Positions 23,962-35,866 of a stretch of 64,000 nucleotides of DNA are shown piece by piece. The stretch spans positions 372,001-436,000 of the forward strand of contig CM055097.1 of assembly GCA_029204225.1 (NCBI GenBank), read 5' to 3'. A program made the position numbers and the translations under genes. Source of the DNA: Diphasiastrum complanatum. Taxonomy: Eukaryota > Streptophyta > Lycopodiopsida > Lycopodiales > Lycopodiaceae. The notes beneath the pieces were generated by a model that saw nothing but the letters and a program-made list of their open reading frames with translations, was not told where the DNA came from and did no database searches. Each line of letters starts with the position of its first letter. The first letter of the stretch is position 1.

Positions 23962-24177
23962 GTGAAGGGTTCTATTTTTAGTAAGTGTCCCTATAAAAGT
24001 TTTGGCCTCTTTTTCAAATATAGTATGTTCTTGTTTTGGATCATGAGTAAAAATCCTAATTGTCGGTTAGCGGAGACTTTCAAAGAAAACTAGTAATATC
24101 ATTAAAATGCATATCACTAAACGATTAAAACCCTAACAAGTAGTACACAACCAACTAATTGTGTTTTCTATTTTTCA

Positions 24178-25044
24178 TTAGATAAAATCCTTTATTCCCA
24201 TTGGACTCCTAAGTCTCCGTATCTGCAAAACCAGACACAAAATTAATAATCCTATATGTATTCAACATTACTATTTAAAATTCAGGAATCTGATGGAAAT
24301 TAGGGACTTACATTTTGTCCATTACAAGTGAAGACAAAATCTGCTGGCACATCAGCAAAAGTCAATCCAAACATATGTCGAAGATCTTCTAGGCTGCACT
24401 CCTTATGATATGAATTTCTCGTATTTCATCATGGGGCAAATGTATGGATATCTCCACTTCTTGCTGATTCGTCTCCGCGTCCAGAGGGTCCCATCGGCCA
24501 CGACCAAACTTATATCGCCTATAGATGAAACTTAAGGAGCATGTTTGACGTGAAATATGATACCTTATGGTCATTGTTTCACAAGAGAGCTTACACCTTA
24601 TTAAATCTCCTTTATGCTCCATTTCCTTTGAATCCCATGTGACAAATATGTTATCTAATAGTGATAATTCTGTTGCTTTCCAAGCCCACATCGTGTTTGT
24701 TTTCCTAAAGGGGACCGCCTTAAATATGGCAACAAATACGGTGATCGACACAAAGATGCTATTTCATCCAATAAAATATCTCGATGCATGTATACGTGTT
24801 GCACATTTGCAAGATATTCGCCATTTTGGTCGATATTGAAATCATGGATCCTTCCTTTCCAATGGTAGTCTTGGTTGTTTCGCTTCCTCTTTGCAACCTT
24901 GTGAGTTCCTTTGCCCGATGGTTGCATGTAAACCCAGTCAAAAGTTGAAAATGTATGGGGCACCCAATGCTCATTGGAATCTTTGATGTGTGCAACAATG
25001 GAAGCTAGTTGATTCTTGGACTTCCTTGATTGAGTAGAGGCCAT
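24178..25044 (-). pseudogene. Possible BAH-domain protein of the transposon
   Basis: Starts ATG 25044 (MASTQSRKSKNQ). Segments WKGRIHDFNIDQNGEY, VQHVYMHRD and, after a frameshift near 24770, ELSLLDNIFVTWDSKEM and IRCKLS follow the order of a BAH module (W.G.I....NG....V...Y...D, then EL.L.D......I..KC). A second frameshift near 24390 leads to a segment ending NGQN at a GTAAGT donor (24311), with acceptor TTTGCAG and a short last exon at 24222-24178 ending KDFI. BAH domains bind nucleosomes or modified histone tails, which would suit the H3-fold neighbour, but the match is by eye and weak. It may instead be an unrelated DNA-binding protein. Confidence 0.45.
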
Positions 25045-25145
25045 AATGGATGATGTAATGATAATGTAGGATATGCGAAATAGTATGTGAGATCTTCGGA
25101 TAAGGTGAACCAAAATGAAAAAAATAGAATATTTGTGGAGTATAC

Positions 25146-25249
<104 letters not shown>

Positions 25250-25535
25250 CAAAATGAGAGAGAGATAAGAGATACAAGCTTGTGAACATTCAAAATTTGA
25301 AAATAAGGACTAGGCTCACTTAGGATATGGCTGCTAGTAGATAGACAGGCTAGTTGATGTTAACTTGTAGGCATAATTATTGCTTTATCTAGGGTTAATG
25401 TTAGAGGTGTACTTTGTGGGCCCACACTTGACTTAATCTGCACCATTGAATTTGCCATGTCATATGGACCATTCTCTTTCAGTTGTCAATATTTTATTGG
25501 GACACGTGTCGTCACTAACACTAATTATAATTAGT

Positions 25536-25567
25536 GAAGAGGCCCTTTTTGAGTCCAAAAAGGGCCC
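25536..25567 (-). repeat. Right terminal inverted repeat
   Basis: Reverse complement begins GGGCCCTTTTTGGACTC and matches the left end for 31 of 32 positions with one extra T. It can also form its own hairpin (GGCCCTTTTT / AAAAAGGGCC). Followed by TA, the target duplication. Confidence 0.9.
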
Positions 25568-26637
25568 TACTGCTTATGTAAATCTGAATTTTCCAGTAAG
25601 TGCACTTTCATTTTAGGGATTATTAATGATGAAATTAATAATGCATGCCAGTTCTTTCATGATTTATGATTCTAGGCTATGTTTTGGTCAAATTTGCTTG
25701 TTTTTCATGCTTTTAGCTCAAAATTGATAATAAGAACTAAAATCCAGCAAGATCAGATCATTTGGATGGCTATAATCATGTAAATTGGTTTGCACATGGT
25801 TGAGAAAGAGTTGCATCCAAAAATTTCCACTTTATAGTGAAGAAAAAAAAATCAAAAAATAGCCAAAAATCATTATTTTTGCTTGTTTTTTCATAAAGTT
25901 GGATAGTAGGTGGCTGTAAAACACATTTTAGAGCTTGCCAAAAGTTGAATCAAAGTCTTTTGAAGCTGTCCCTAAAGTTAGAGCCAAGAATTTCATGTAT
26001 TGGGCTTGTAGAAGGTTTAAAAAGACCAAAAATAGCCTATTTTTGTTGTTTTTGGGGGATATAAAGAGATTATTCTAGAAAATTTTACAACATGATTACT
26101 ATTTTTTTTTACCTTCCTAGCAAGCTATCAAACCTGTAAATTAATGGTCGGAGGCTTATGCTCCATCTCCATCTAGTTTAAAGCTATTTTGATTTCTACA
26201 AACCAAGAAATCTTCGTTCTCAGTCTATACCACTTCTTAGGACCGGTATGAATGTTTCACAAAAGTCTAATTGTTGGTAACATCATTTTTGGGCTTGGAG
26301 ATGTGTTCGATTGATTTTCCACCATATGGCCTTCTAGAAGTGTGCCCTACTACAGAATTTGGACTGCTCTGTTCTCACACGTGTGAAGCCTAGGTGGAAG
26401 GTTGATGTGGCAAACATCTCGATCACTTGGTCTCCCTCTGTACTGTGCTTTACAGCGTCTAATTTGGTGCATTGTAGCCAAAGCTATGGCCATTTGAAAA
26501 TTTGGCAATTTTGTGAGTAAAATTGACAAAATTTGGAATTGTTCTGATTGAATGCTAGTCTTTTTCCTAATTTGTGGTACTATGCTTGCATGGATTGATT
26601 GCATGTAAATTTTGGGTGTGATTCTAACATGCATGAG
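25568..26637 (+). repeat. Right half of host repeat R
   Basis: Matches ~58137-59245 over its full length, for example GGTTTGCA, ATAGTAGGTGGCTGTAAAACAC and CACACGTGTGAAGCCTAGGTGG. It ends at CATGAG, exactly where a Copia LTR starts, while the other copy continues. R encodes nothing I recognise. Confidence 0.88.
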
Positions 26638-27182
26638 TGTTGGAGGTATCCCATGTAAATAAATAAATCAGCCAAAAAACTAGAGATAAGTTGCAAGGGT
26701 CGTGGCATCCTATGTGCGTGAGGTCAGATCCAAAAAATCCTTTCAGAAGTAACCTTCATAGACCATCCCACTGTCTTCAGAATGTCATTTTCCATCAATG
26801 ATAAAGTTTGTGAGAGTTAGTTTCAAGTATTGACTAATCTGTAGGCAAAAAAGTGCTTTTGGACCCTCACAAACATCAATATCTCTCAGATCTATAAGAA
26901 AGAACCCTCCTCCCTTTCAACAAAGCCAGATCCATATCAGATTCAGATGCTGACATTTGCGAGAGTTAGTTCCCAATAGATCTAAAGAAAATAGAGTTTT
27001 TGATTACAAAACTACAAAGAGAACTCTCGTAGAGCCAACCCTCGCATTGAGAACTCTCGCAAATAGGATCCGTAGAAATATTTGCTCTAGATTTGTCTAC
27101 TATGAAAATTTCAGAGCAATCAGAACTAGGATAAAAACAATTATCAAGGAAAAACCACCGTAAGAGACCTAAAATTCTAACA
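26638..27182 (-). repeat. 3' LTR of the minus-strand Copia element
   Basis: Minus-strand start TGTTAGAATTTTAGG follows a purine tract; the other edge reads TGTTGGAGG on the plus strand, giving near-matching inverted ends. Size 545 bp. Confidence 0.75.
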
Positions 27183-27215
27183 CTCTCCCTCAATGATAAA
27201 ATTACATTCTTCTAT

Positions 27216-28216
27216 TCATAATAGACTACGAAACCTCTCAAATTTACATCTACCTAATGACTTAGTAAAAATATCTGCCATTTGATCTTCAGATTTACAA
27301 AAAACAAGATCAATGGCTCCATCAAAAAGTTTTTCTCGAACAAAATGGTAGTGTATTTCAATGTGCTTGGTTTGAGCATGTAAAACTAGATTTTTGACAA
27401 GGTGAATGCAACTTTGATTATCGAAAGATATAGTAGTCGCATCCACCTGTGGTTGACCTTAATTTACAAGCAATCTTCGTAACCATACCACTTCTTGTGT
27501 AGCATTACTGAGTGCTCGATATTCAGCCTCCGTCGATGATAAGACTAATGTAGGTTGCTTTTTGTTGCTCCATGAAATTGCAGCTGTACCATAACTGAAT
27601 GTATGACCACTGGTAGATCTTCTGTCATCAATATTACCTGCCCAATCGGCATATGTATAACCTACCAACATTGGTGCTTCAGGCTGATCATACTTCAAAC
27701 TAAGATTCAATGTCCCTCGAATGTATTTGAGAATATGTTTAGCAGACTTCCAGTGTGCTTGACTAGGATCTTGCATAAATTGACTAACAACACCAACAAC
27801 ATAAAAAATATCAGGTCGTGTGTGTGTCAAATAAATCAAACTACCCACCAGCTGTCTATACAAATAAGCATCCACTTTCTCAGATTCATCATATGCAGTA
27901 AGCTTCATGTTGACATCCATAGGTGTTCTCAAAGGCTTACAATCCTGCATATTGAACTTATAAAGCAAATCTCATGCATATTTGCTTTGTGTAAGAAAGA
28001 CCATGTCTTCCTTTTGCATACTTCAATGCCAAGACAATAGTGCATCAATCCTAGATCACTCATGTCAAAAGCATTGGAAAAATCTGATTTTATTTCATCA
28101 ATTAAGCTCTCATTACTTCCTGTAATAATCAAATCATCCACGTACAACACAATGAACACTATATCTGAATCTTGCCTTAGAATGTAAAGATTAGGATCAA
28201 CATCACTCTTTACCAT
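27216..28216 (-). pseudogene. Copia RT C-terminal half and RNase H
   Basis: 28216-27929 carries the catalytic VLYVDDLIITG segment and DLGLMHYCLGIEV; 27968-27459 has PLRTPMDVNMKL, TRPDI, and RNase H blocks YADWAGNIDDRRSTSG and STEAEYRALS; 27446-27216 has QTKHIEIHYHFVREK and DIFTKSLG. Two frame breaks (near 27960 and 27452) separate otherwise intact domains. Confidence 0.9.
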
Positions 28217-28342
28217 TCCCCTTCACTTGAAGTGTTCATCAATGCAAAAGTACCACACTCGTGGTGCTTGCTTCAATCCATAAATGGCTTTGTTGAGTTT
28301 ACAAACAAGATGCTCTCTCCGTGGCTCAACAAATCCTTGAGG

Positions 28343-29349
28343 CTATACTAAGTACACCTCTTCATCCAGCATTCTATTAAGAAAAGCAGATTTAACGTCC
28401 ATTTGCTGGATTTTCCAACCATAGAAAGCAGAAATAGCAATGATAGAACATATAGTTACCATCTTAGCTACGGGTGCAAAGGTTTCCTCAAAATCAATAC
28501 CTTCCTGCTGCTCAAATCCTCTTGCAACCAACCATGCTTTGTACTTGTTGAGTTGCCCATCAGCTCCATATTTGATCTTGTATATCCATTTACAAGTGAT
28601 AGGCATCTTACCATCAGGTAGCTCAACCAAGTTCCACGTCCTATTTTTCGATATAGCTTCCATTTTTGTTTCCGTAGCTTCACGCCACTCCTTGTGCTCC
28701 TTTGCTTTATCAAAAGTTTTTGGTTCTTGAGCCTTGAGCACAGAACCCATTAGGGCTAGATTCATCTCTAATCTTGCAGGAGGTTTTCGATTTCTAGTTG
28801 ATCTTCTAAGCTCTCCCTGCTCACTTGATTTGGGAGTATCTCCCTTATTAGCATCACTTGTTACTGACAAGTACCACTTAGGCACTCTCCTAGGAATCTC
28901 ATTATTAACCCTGTCTTTTTCCATTGACTCTTCCATATCGACACCAACTTCTTCCTTCACTTGCACTTTAACTTTATCGTCAAAGAAATCAACTGTCAAT
29001 TTTATTTGGTCATTTTGACCCATCTCATCAAAAGTAGCATCTCTGAAAATCACGATCTTTTGTGCATCTGTGTCATACATCCTATATGCCTTGGCTCTTT
29101 CATCATATCCAAGGAAAATACACTTAACAACCTTTGCATCCAGCTTCTTTCATTTTTTATCTGGCACATGAGCGTAAGCATCACAACCAAATACTCATAA
29201 ATGAGAAATATTAGGTTTCTTTCCAGTAAAAACTTCGTAAGGTGTAACCCTCCACGGACTTCATAGGACACCGATTCAAGATATGAGTAGCTATGTTGCA
29301 TGCTTTTGCCCAAAAGTATTTGGCAAACCCTTGCCCTAGCCATCTCCAC
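28343..29349 (-). pseudogene. Copia integrase C-terminus and RT N-terminal half
   Basis: 29080-28343 (245 codons) carries the integrase C-terminal linker (IVFRDATFDE), an acidic/basic spacer, then RT: FDKAKEHKEWREAT, WIYKIKYGADG, GFEQQEGIDFEETFAPVAK and FLNRMLDEEVYLV. The part 29349-29050 is integrase in another frame. It continues from the upstream integrase after a frameshift. Confidence 0.88.
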
Positions 29350-29382
29350 AATGGATCTGTTTTTCCATTCTGCAACTCCGTT

Positions 29383-30021
29383 CTATTGTGGTGAATAGGG
29401 TGTAGTAGTTTGTCTCTTGATCCCCTGATCTTTGTAAAAATTTATAAACTTTGTTGAAAAAAGCTCACCGCCACCAACTGATCTGAGGGTCTTAATATAA
29501 CAACTAGTTGGTTTCTCAACTAGAGCTTTGAACTCTCTAAACTTGACAAAAGCATCAGATTTCTTGCTTATGAAATAAATCCAGATATGTCTACTATAGT
29601 CATCAATAAATGTGATGAAATAATAACAACCACTAATGGACCTAGTTTGTATTGGTCCACACATATCACTATGAACAAGATCAAGAATGCCATTGGCTCT
29701 TCTTGCTCCATCTTTGGGAAATCTCTCTCTCTCTCTATGTTGTTTTTCCAATATGCAACCCTCACAAATTTTTCCTTCAAAAGAGATATCAGGCAATCCA
29801 ACAACTAGATTACTTCTTTTAAGGATTTGCAAGCCTTGAGCACTAATATGACCAAACCTTTGATGCCAAAGATCACTTCGACTATCAATAGTGCTTACCA
29901 TAGCTTGAGTAAAAGATCTCGCATTCAATTTGTAGAGTCGATTCCCATTGACTCTAGCTCCTGTACACTTTGTAGTGATTCTTGATGTCTTTGACAAGAC
30001 ATTTGTCACTGTCAAACTCAA
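29383..30021 (-). pseudogene. Copia GAG-pre-integrase and integrase core
   Basis: An open frame of 212 codons: LWHQRFGHISAQGLQ (HHCC zinc-binding start), CEGCILEKQHR, LVHSDMCGPIQTRSISGC, FITFIDDYSRHIW (first catalytic Asp), and TPYSPQ (before the catalytic Glu). A stop follows at 29383. The usual second-Asp segment reads TLRSVGGGELF, where RTDNGGEF is expected, so a catalytic Asp appears changed. Confidence 0.88.
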
Positions 30022-30039
30022 CCTTGAGTTGTTGATCAG

Positions 30040-30310
30040 CCATCATCCCAGATTGTTAGCTAAGCTAGGTACATATTGCAATTGCTTATCTACTTTATCT
30101 TCCCACTGGCTAACTTCACTGGTACCACTCCAACTCCTTTAACAAATAGCAATTTTCCATCAGCTTGTCCAACTTCATCACCATTGGCAGTTTCCTTGAG
30201 TTCAGAAAACCACTCTTTCTTTGAAGTCATGTGCTTGGATGCACCACTATCAATGTACTAGGTATCCTTGGCTTCATCACTTGTCATTAATGCTGTAATG
30301 AACAATTTTG
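30040..30310 (-). pseudogene. Copia aspartic protease
   Basis: Minus-strand frame over about 30258-30110 reads YIDSGASKHMTSKKEWF, the DSGA active-site motif of Copia protease, with further open sequence to about 30110. Frame breaks isolate it from gag and integrase. Confidence 0.7.
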
Positions 30311-30405
30311 AACTCTCACCTGTATCATCTTCATATTGATCATCATCGTATTAATGTTGATCAATATAATCATCTTCATAATAATAGTCATCAAATTGAT
30401 GTTGA

Positions 30406-31302
30406 TCAGCATAATTTCCTACTTGCCATTGTCTTTTCTTTGTTCCATCTCCTTCTGTTTCTTGAAGCATTCAAGCTCCCAGTGGCCAGGTTTATTGTAG
30501 GACCTACAATTTCCAGGTTTATTTTGTCTTGAATAGCCACGTCCTTTACCTCGGCCTTGATTCCAATTGTCTCAATTCGGACTATCATTGACTTGCTCAT
30601 GAAAATGTTGAAATGATCCCCGGCTTGAGTTTCCTCCTCTCAATTGATACCTTCCACGACCAAATCTTCCACTTCATCCTCTAACTGCAAGAGCTTGATC
30701 ATAGCTCCTGTTACGATGATTCAAGTTCTCTTGACGTTGCTCTTCTTGCAAGAGCAATCCACCTAGTTCTTCATAGGTTGGAAGATTTTCTTTTGTGGCT
30801 ATACTTGTCACAAACATCTGATGTGACTCACTCAGACTATTCAATGTCAATTGCACAATCTCACGATCATGTACTCACCCTCCAACTGTTGCTAATTGGT
30901 CACAGACCTCTTTGATCTTCAATATGTGATCGACAATAGTTGCACCATCATCCATCCACAATGTATGCAACTTCGTCTTCAGAAATAGTATTCGAGATGT
31001 ATTTGTCATTTCAAACAATGCCTTCAATGTATCCCACCCTTCTTTTGGTCCTTCTGAATTTGAAATATAGGGAATAATTGCATCTCTAACCGATAGGTTG
31101 ATGACATTTTGGAATTTTCGTTTTCTCCTATCAAATCTCCGCTGATCTTCTTCAATCACTGGTCTGGTCTCTTCACCTGTCACGATCTCCCATAGCTCCT
31201 TTTCCATCAAAATATTCTTTAGTTTGAATTTCCAAATTGCATAGTTGTCGACACCTTCCAATTTGCTTGAATCATTAAGGACACTCTAGCTTAGAGTTGC
31301 CA
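30406..31302 (-). pseudogene. Copia gag
   Basis: ATG at 31302 (MATLS) is followed by an early TAG at about 31287; then 31261-30875 (128 codons) carries YAIWKFKLKNIL, WDTLKALFEMTN and LFLKTKLHTL, the UBN2-type gag. It continues in 30856-30674 (LTLNSLSESHQMFV, then YEELGGLLLQEEQR) and a Gly/Arg-rich region with a degraded zinc knuckle around 30480-30540. It is broken by several stops. Confidence 0.85.
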
Positions 31303-31369
31303 TTACTGGATAGATGAGTCTAGATCACAAAATTTATCACACCACAAAACTGTAAAATTTTTTTTGGTT

Positions 31370-31560
31370 GGACACCTGATATCGGTACGACTCACGGGTG
31401 CACGACTGCCTGAGATTCTCTTTAGATCACGTGCGTGGATCCGATATCGGTATGATGCGCGGATGTACAACTGCTCAGTATTTTCTTTACTTTTGGTGCG
31501 TGGATCCGATATTGGTACGAATATGATATATCTGTACGATGCGCTTCGATGGGTTAGAAG
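31370..31560. repeat. Short repeats around GATATCGGTACGA
   Basis: Three imperfect copies of a ~60-65-bp unit (CTGATATCGGTACGAC, CCGATATCGGTATGATG, CCGATATTGGTACGAAT) occur between the Copia gag and the next minus-strand frames. The function is unknown. Confidence 0.6.
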
Positions 31561-31619
31561 GGAAGAGTGGAAGAGATGGTGTTAGGAGCCAGTACCACCA
31601 GAGCCCTGAGGATTGACTA

Positions 31620-33390
31620 GTGTTTGAACTGTTGGTACTTGAGGCGATCCATGAAACGACGAGCCTTGATTTATTGGTGGAGGCTATTGAAATCTTGTCC
31701 CATCACCACCATCTGATTCATCATAGTGAGGCCCTGATTGGTGAAACTGGACATGCTCTACATGGACAGAAGGTGTGGATTGAGCAACTGCCTTCAATTC
31801 TTACCTCCAGGTTGGCGATATGTTGGTTGAGGGCCTCGACGGAAGTAGTATATGATTGTTGCATTTTGGAGTGCTGCTCCATTGTGGCTTTTAACTTTTG
31901 TGCCAACTTTTGATATGCCACCACTGGAATCTGAGTTTCCTCGAGAATAGCTGGTGGTGCGAAATCATTGAAATCTACCAATTTTAGCTGTTTCTTCTTA
32001 AAAGAATGTATTTCTTGTGCATTTGCTAAGGCCTCGTCTCGTTCTACTATGAGTTGTATTATGGCAGTTTGGTGGTTGGAGATCTTTAGCTGGAGTTGGT
32101 TCTGAAGGTGGCTGAGCATTTGTTGTTGCTATTGATTATAAATAGTGAGATTCTGGATCTGCTGCTGCTGTTGCTTGCATTATGTCTCCAACCTTGCCTT
32201 TTCTTTTTGAATATCTGCCATGGCTTCATTGTCAAACTTCCTCATGGTGTATTGACCTCCTAAGGTACCGAAGAGGTTGTATTGGAGCTCATTTACCAAC
32301 CAAATCGCTTTTTGGGCTATTAGGGGTAATTGCTCCTAAGGGCCAATGTCAGGGAATGTGCGTGTATAATTGGGATATGGCATGAGATTGAATGGAAGAA
32401 AATCTAGAATGGGGGGATATGCTGGATTGTGAGAAAAGATAGGGGAGGTGATTGAGGTATGATTGAGGTATGAGAGGGGATGAGGTATGAGAGGGGATTG
32501 TGAGAAAAGATAGGAGAGGTGATTGAGGTATGAGAGGGGATGTTGGTGGAGGTGATTGTGGGATGAGAGGTGGTAAATGTGGTGACCGGAATGTGTGTCA
32601 GAGACGTGTGGAGTGGGTTAGCTATGATGGTGGTGGATGGGGTTTGTGTTAATAACTGCAATGCAAAATCCTCTACATTAACTGCAGAGTCAAGTAGGGT
32701 GGAAGAATGTATAAGTGAGGGCTTTTGGGAAATTATGGAATCAAAGCCCATGTTAAGAGTGAATGAGGGAGTGGATATGGTATCAAATGGTGGGGGTAGT
32801 GGTAGAAGGAGAGTTGTGTTAGTAGGTAATGGTACTAGAATAGTGGAAGTTATCTGAGTGGACAGAACCATGCCTATTGGACCAGAACTAGAAGCGCCAC
32901 CATCCAAAGAGCCAACTGCTACAACTACCACTTGTCTACATTGTTGGGCCTGTTGGAGCAGGGCCTCCTGTTGTGCTAGAACCTCCTTTGGGACTTGAGA
33001 GGATCTCAAGTTCCCTCCAAATTTAGCATACTTTGTCCCTATATCACTGAAATAAGATATCAGGGGAGATGGTGTTGTCAGTGCTCACTGCCTTACCCTT
33101 CTACTTCTTCGTGGGAGGCGCAGATGAGATAGGTTCTACTAATACCTGTGGGGTGGCCTACTTTTCTGTTCTAGGATAGACTTCCTCTAGCTCTTTCAGG
33201 ACGACGGTCGTTCGCTGTTCCAGATATTGTGTGACCAACATGTGCAAGAGATAGCCACATAGTTCTTTTTTGGATCATCCAAGGTTAGAGTCAATGAAAA
33301 CATATCGCTTGGTGGAATGTGATCCATTTTGGTGATCTGGACATCTACCATGTGCATGAGGAGTTCTACAGCTGCCCGGAGCTTTTCTCG
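31620..33390 (-). pseudogene. Unrecognised Gln/Ser/Thr/Pro-rich element protein, broken
   Basis: Minus-strand frames 33009-32404 (QVPKEVLAQQEALLQQAQ, then long Thr/Ser/Pro-rich sequence) and 32119-31721 (coiled-coil-like LKATMEQHSKMQQS, VEALNQHIANLEVR) are separated by stops. Upstream frames to about 33390 read KMDHIPPSDMFSLTLDDPKK. It may be the gag or accessory protein of a retroelement facing away from the Gypsy fragment next door. No domain was recognised. Confidence 0.4.
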
Positions 33391-35336
33391 AAATATTTAT
33401 TGATGATTTATGTGTATACAGTAATATAAAGACACACCTGTAGAAGCTAAAATTAGCATTGCAACAGTGTCGAGATACTTGTTTATCTCTTCATCCAGAG
33501 AAATGTTTTTTTGGTATGAAAGAAGGAATATTGCTCAGACACAAAATATCTAACAAAGGAATAGAAGTCGACAAAGATAAAGTCGAGCTTATAAAGAATC
33601 TCCAGATGCCAACCAATTTACGTGAACTAAGAGCTTTCTTAGGACATGTTGGCTATTACAGGAGATTCATTCAAAATCATGTTTCTATTGCTGCCTCTCT
33701 TACACATCTACTGAAGAAACAAGTGGAATACTTGTGGACGAATGAACAACAGAAAGCATTCAAAGATCTTAAGCAAAGGTTGATCAATGCTCCTATTCTG
33801 AGACCACCCAACTGGGCTATTTTATTTCACAGTTATGTGGATGTTTCTGCATTTGCTATTGGCGTCTGTCTAAGCCAGAAGGACGACTAGAAGAAGGACC
33901 ATCCCATCTACTATGCGAGTCGACAGCTCAGTGCATCAGAGAAAAATTATTCGGCTACAGAAAGGGAAGCACTTGGCATGATTTTCACTATTAAAAAATT
34001 TCGACATTATTTGCTGGGATATGCATTTATTTTTCATGTGTATCATTATGCTCTTAAGTATCTTGTTAATAAACCAGATCTATCAAGATGAATTGCTCAA
34101 TGGGTTCTACTTCTACAGGAATTTACTTATCAAGTAGAGCTTCGTCAAGGAAAATATCATACGAATGCTGATTATCTATCGGGACTCAGCACCGGAAAAA
34201 TTGAAGACCCTATCAATGATGATTTTTCAGACGAACATTTATTCGAGATTTCATCTACAAATTCGCTATATTATGATATTACTACTTATCTTAAGGTAGC
34301 ACCTTATACAATTATTAACAACGTTCTATACAAGCTTGGTGCTGACCATCAACTACGAAGATGTCTCGAAACAAAGGACATTAAAAAGGTCGTTAAAGCC
34401 TTACACTCAGAAGATGCTGATGGACATTTTGCTTTGAAGAATACAGTTAATAAGCCTACAAAAGCAATGAATTGGTCGTTGACACCGATCCTGCCTCTTG
34501 CACCATTTGAGAAGTGGGGGATTGACTTTGTCGGTCCAATCAAACCTGTTACCCGACATACAAAATGTCGTTATATTCTAGTTGCAATGGATTATGCTAC
34601 CAAGAACATTGAAGTAGAGGCGACGAAACGAAACGATGCGAAAACTGTCGTGACGTTCTTATTCAAAAGTATAATCACAAGATATGGTTGTCCACTTGAA
34701 CTAGTAACTGACTGAGGTACACATTTTTTAAATGACACTATACGGTTGTTGACAACTTATTTCCTGATCAAACATAGAAAAACTACACCGTATAATTTAG
34801 AAGCAAATGGGTTGACAGAAAGAGCTAATGGAATTTTATGTAAGATCCTGAACAAAATTACTATTGCACATGCAATGGATTGGGATCAGAAACTACCATC
34901 AGTTCTCTGGGCTTATCGCAACACAGAGAAAATCACGACGAAACAGACACCATATATTCTTACGTATGGTATACATTCTATTTTGCCAGTTGAATTTGAG
35001 ATGAAAATCTTTCGTATTCAAGCTCAACGAACAGATGCAGAATCTATAAACGAAAAGTTGTCTAATATTGAAGAACTAGCTGAAGCTCGAGAGACTTCAC
35101 AAAAACTAACGGAGGAAATCCAGAAACAAAGAAAGAAGAAATATGACAGTCATATAAAAAAATGTGATCTTAAAGATAATGATTATGCGCTGATATATGA
35201 CAGTCGCCATCAAAAGTTCCTCGGAAAACTCCATATGCGATGGCTTGGACCGTATAAAGTCATAGAGGTGTTTGACAATGGTTCTGTGCAACTTCAATCA
35301 CTTGAAGGTGAACTAAGCGAGAGAAAATACTGCTGA
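33388..35336 (+). pseudogene. Gypsy pol fragment: RT end, RNase H, integrase
   Basis: Starts at the RT catalytic box (IFIDDLCVYS, 33394 on). Then 33459-33890 carries LHPEKCFFG and ELRAFLGHVGYYRRFI (RT thumb) and the RNase H start; after TAG at 33888, YYASRQLSASEKNYSATERE and RHYLLG. Integrase follows: FEKWGIDFVGPIKP, LVTD then a TGA at 34713 before GTHF, TERANG, and a C-terminal RMLGPYKV-like end (LHMRWLGPYKVIEVF). The order and wording are Ty3/Gypsy. The N-terminal RT, protease and gag are absent. Stop at 35334. Confidence 0.9.
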
Positions 35337-35866
35337 TGGGAAGGATGTTGTCTCCCAAGTCAATTGATCTTTCCAGTCTCATTTCTATTCCTATTCCGGT
35401 TGCATCCAATGCTGCACCAGCAGTCGAAGTAGCAGCCACCACTGCTATGGAGAGTGAAGTTGTGGCAATGGAAACCGATGGAGCTGTTGTTGTTGTTGAT
35501 TCTTCAAAGCCAGCATCTGCTTCCACATCTCAGAAGCAGCAGAGTGCATCCACCTCTAAGGATGACGCAACCCAGTCCGATACATCCGACAAAGGACGAA
35601 TAGCTGTTGAAGGCGACACTAGGGCACCTATGACAGATGAAGAAGAACCAGACGACCAGCCCCAGTGGTTTCAATCCATGACAGAGAAAGCCAAGAATCT
35701 AGTGGCTAAAGTATATGAGTTTGACAAATACCACCGACAACTCACGATGCAGCTTATCACCTCAGAGAGAAAATCACTAGACTCTCTGAAGGAGTCCTTC
35801 GAGAAGATCGATTCACTCGAATCAGACAACATGACTACTAGCCAAGGAATTGTGGGACATCGGTGA
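35336..35866 (+). CDS. Open frame of unknown function after Gypsy integrase
   Basis: 176 codons: a Ser/Ala/Val-rich low-complexity first half (EVAATTAMESEVV, QKQQSASTSKDD), an acidic middle (TDEEEPDDQPQW) and a helix-rich second half (EFDKYHRQLTMQLITSERKS). It begins two bases after the integrase stop, so it could be an additional Gypsy reading frame, or the N-terminus of the gag of the Copia piece that follows. Its end overlaps sequence continuing into a Copia gag (GTEVKPEGDATT). Whether it is translated is unknown. Confidence 0.4.
   Translation: MGRMLSPKSIDLSSLISIPIPVASNAAPAVEVAATTAMESEVVAMETDGAVVVVDSSKPASASTSQKQQSASTSKDDATQSDTSDKGRIAVEGDTRAPMTDEEEPDDQPQWFQSMTEKAKNLVAKVYEFDKYHRQLTMQLITSERKSLDSLKESFEKIDSLESDNMTTSQGIVGHR

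Larger units (their letters stand above)
26638..31320 (-). mobile_element. Copia retrotransposon lacking its 5' LTR
   Basis: Minus-strand order from 31.3 kb down is gag, protease, integrase, RT, RNase H, polypurine tract (about 27191-27183, GAGGGAGAG) and 3' LTR (27182-26638). No primer-binding site or second LTR is found upstream of gag, so the 5' end is lost. The left edge cuts repeat R. All genes carry stops or frameshifts. Confidence 0.9.
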
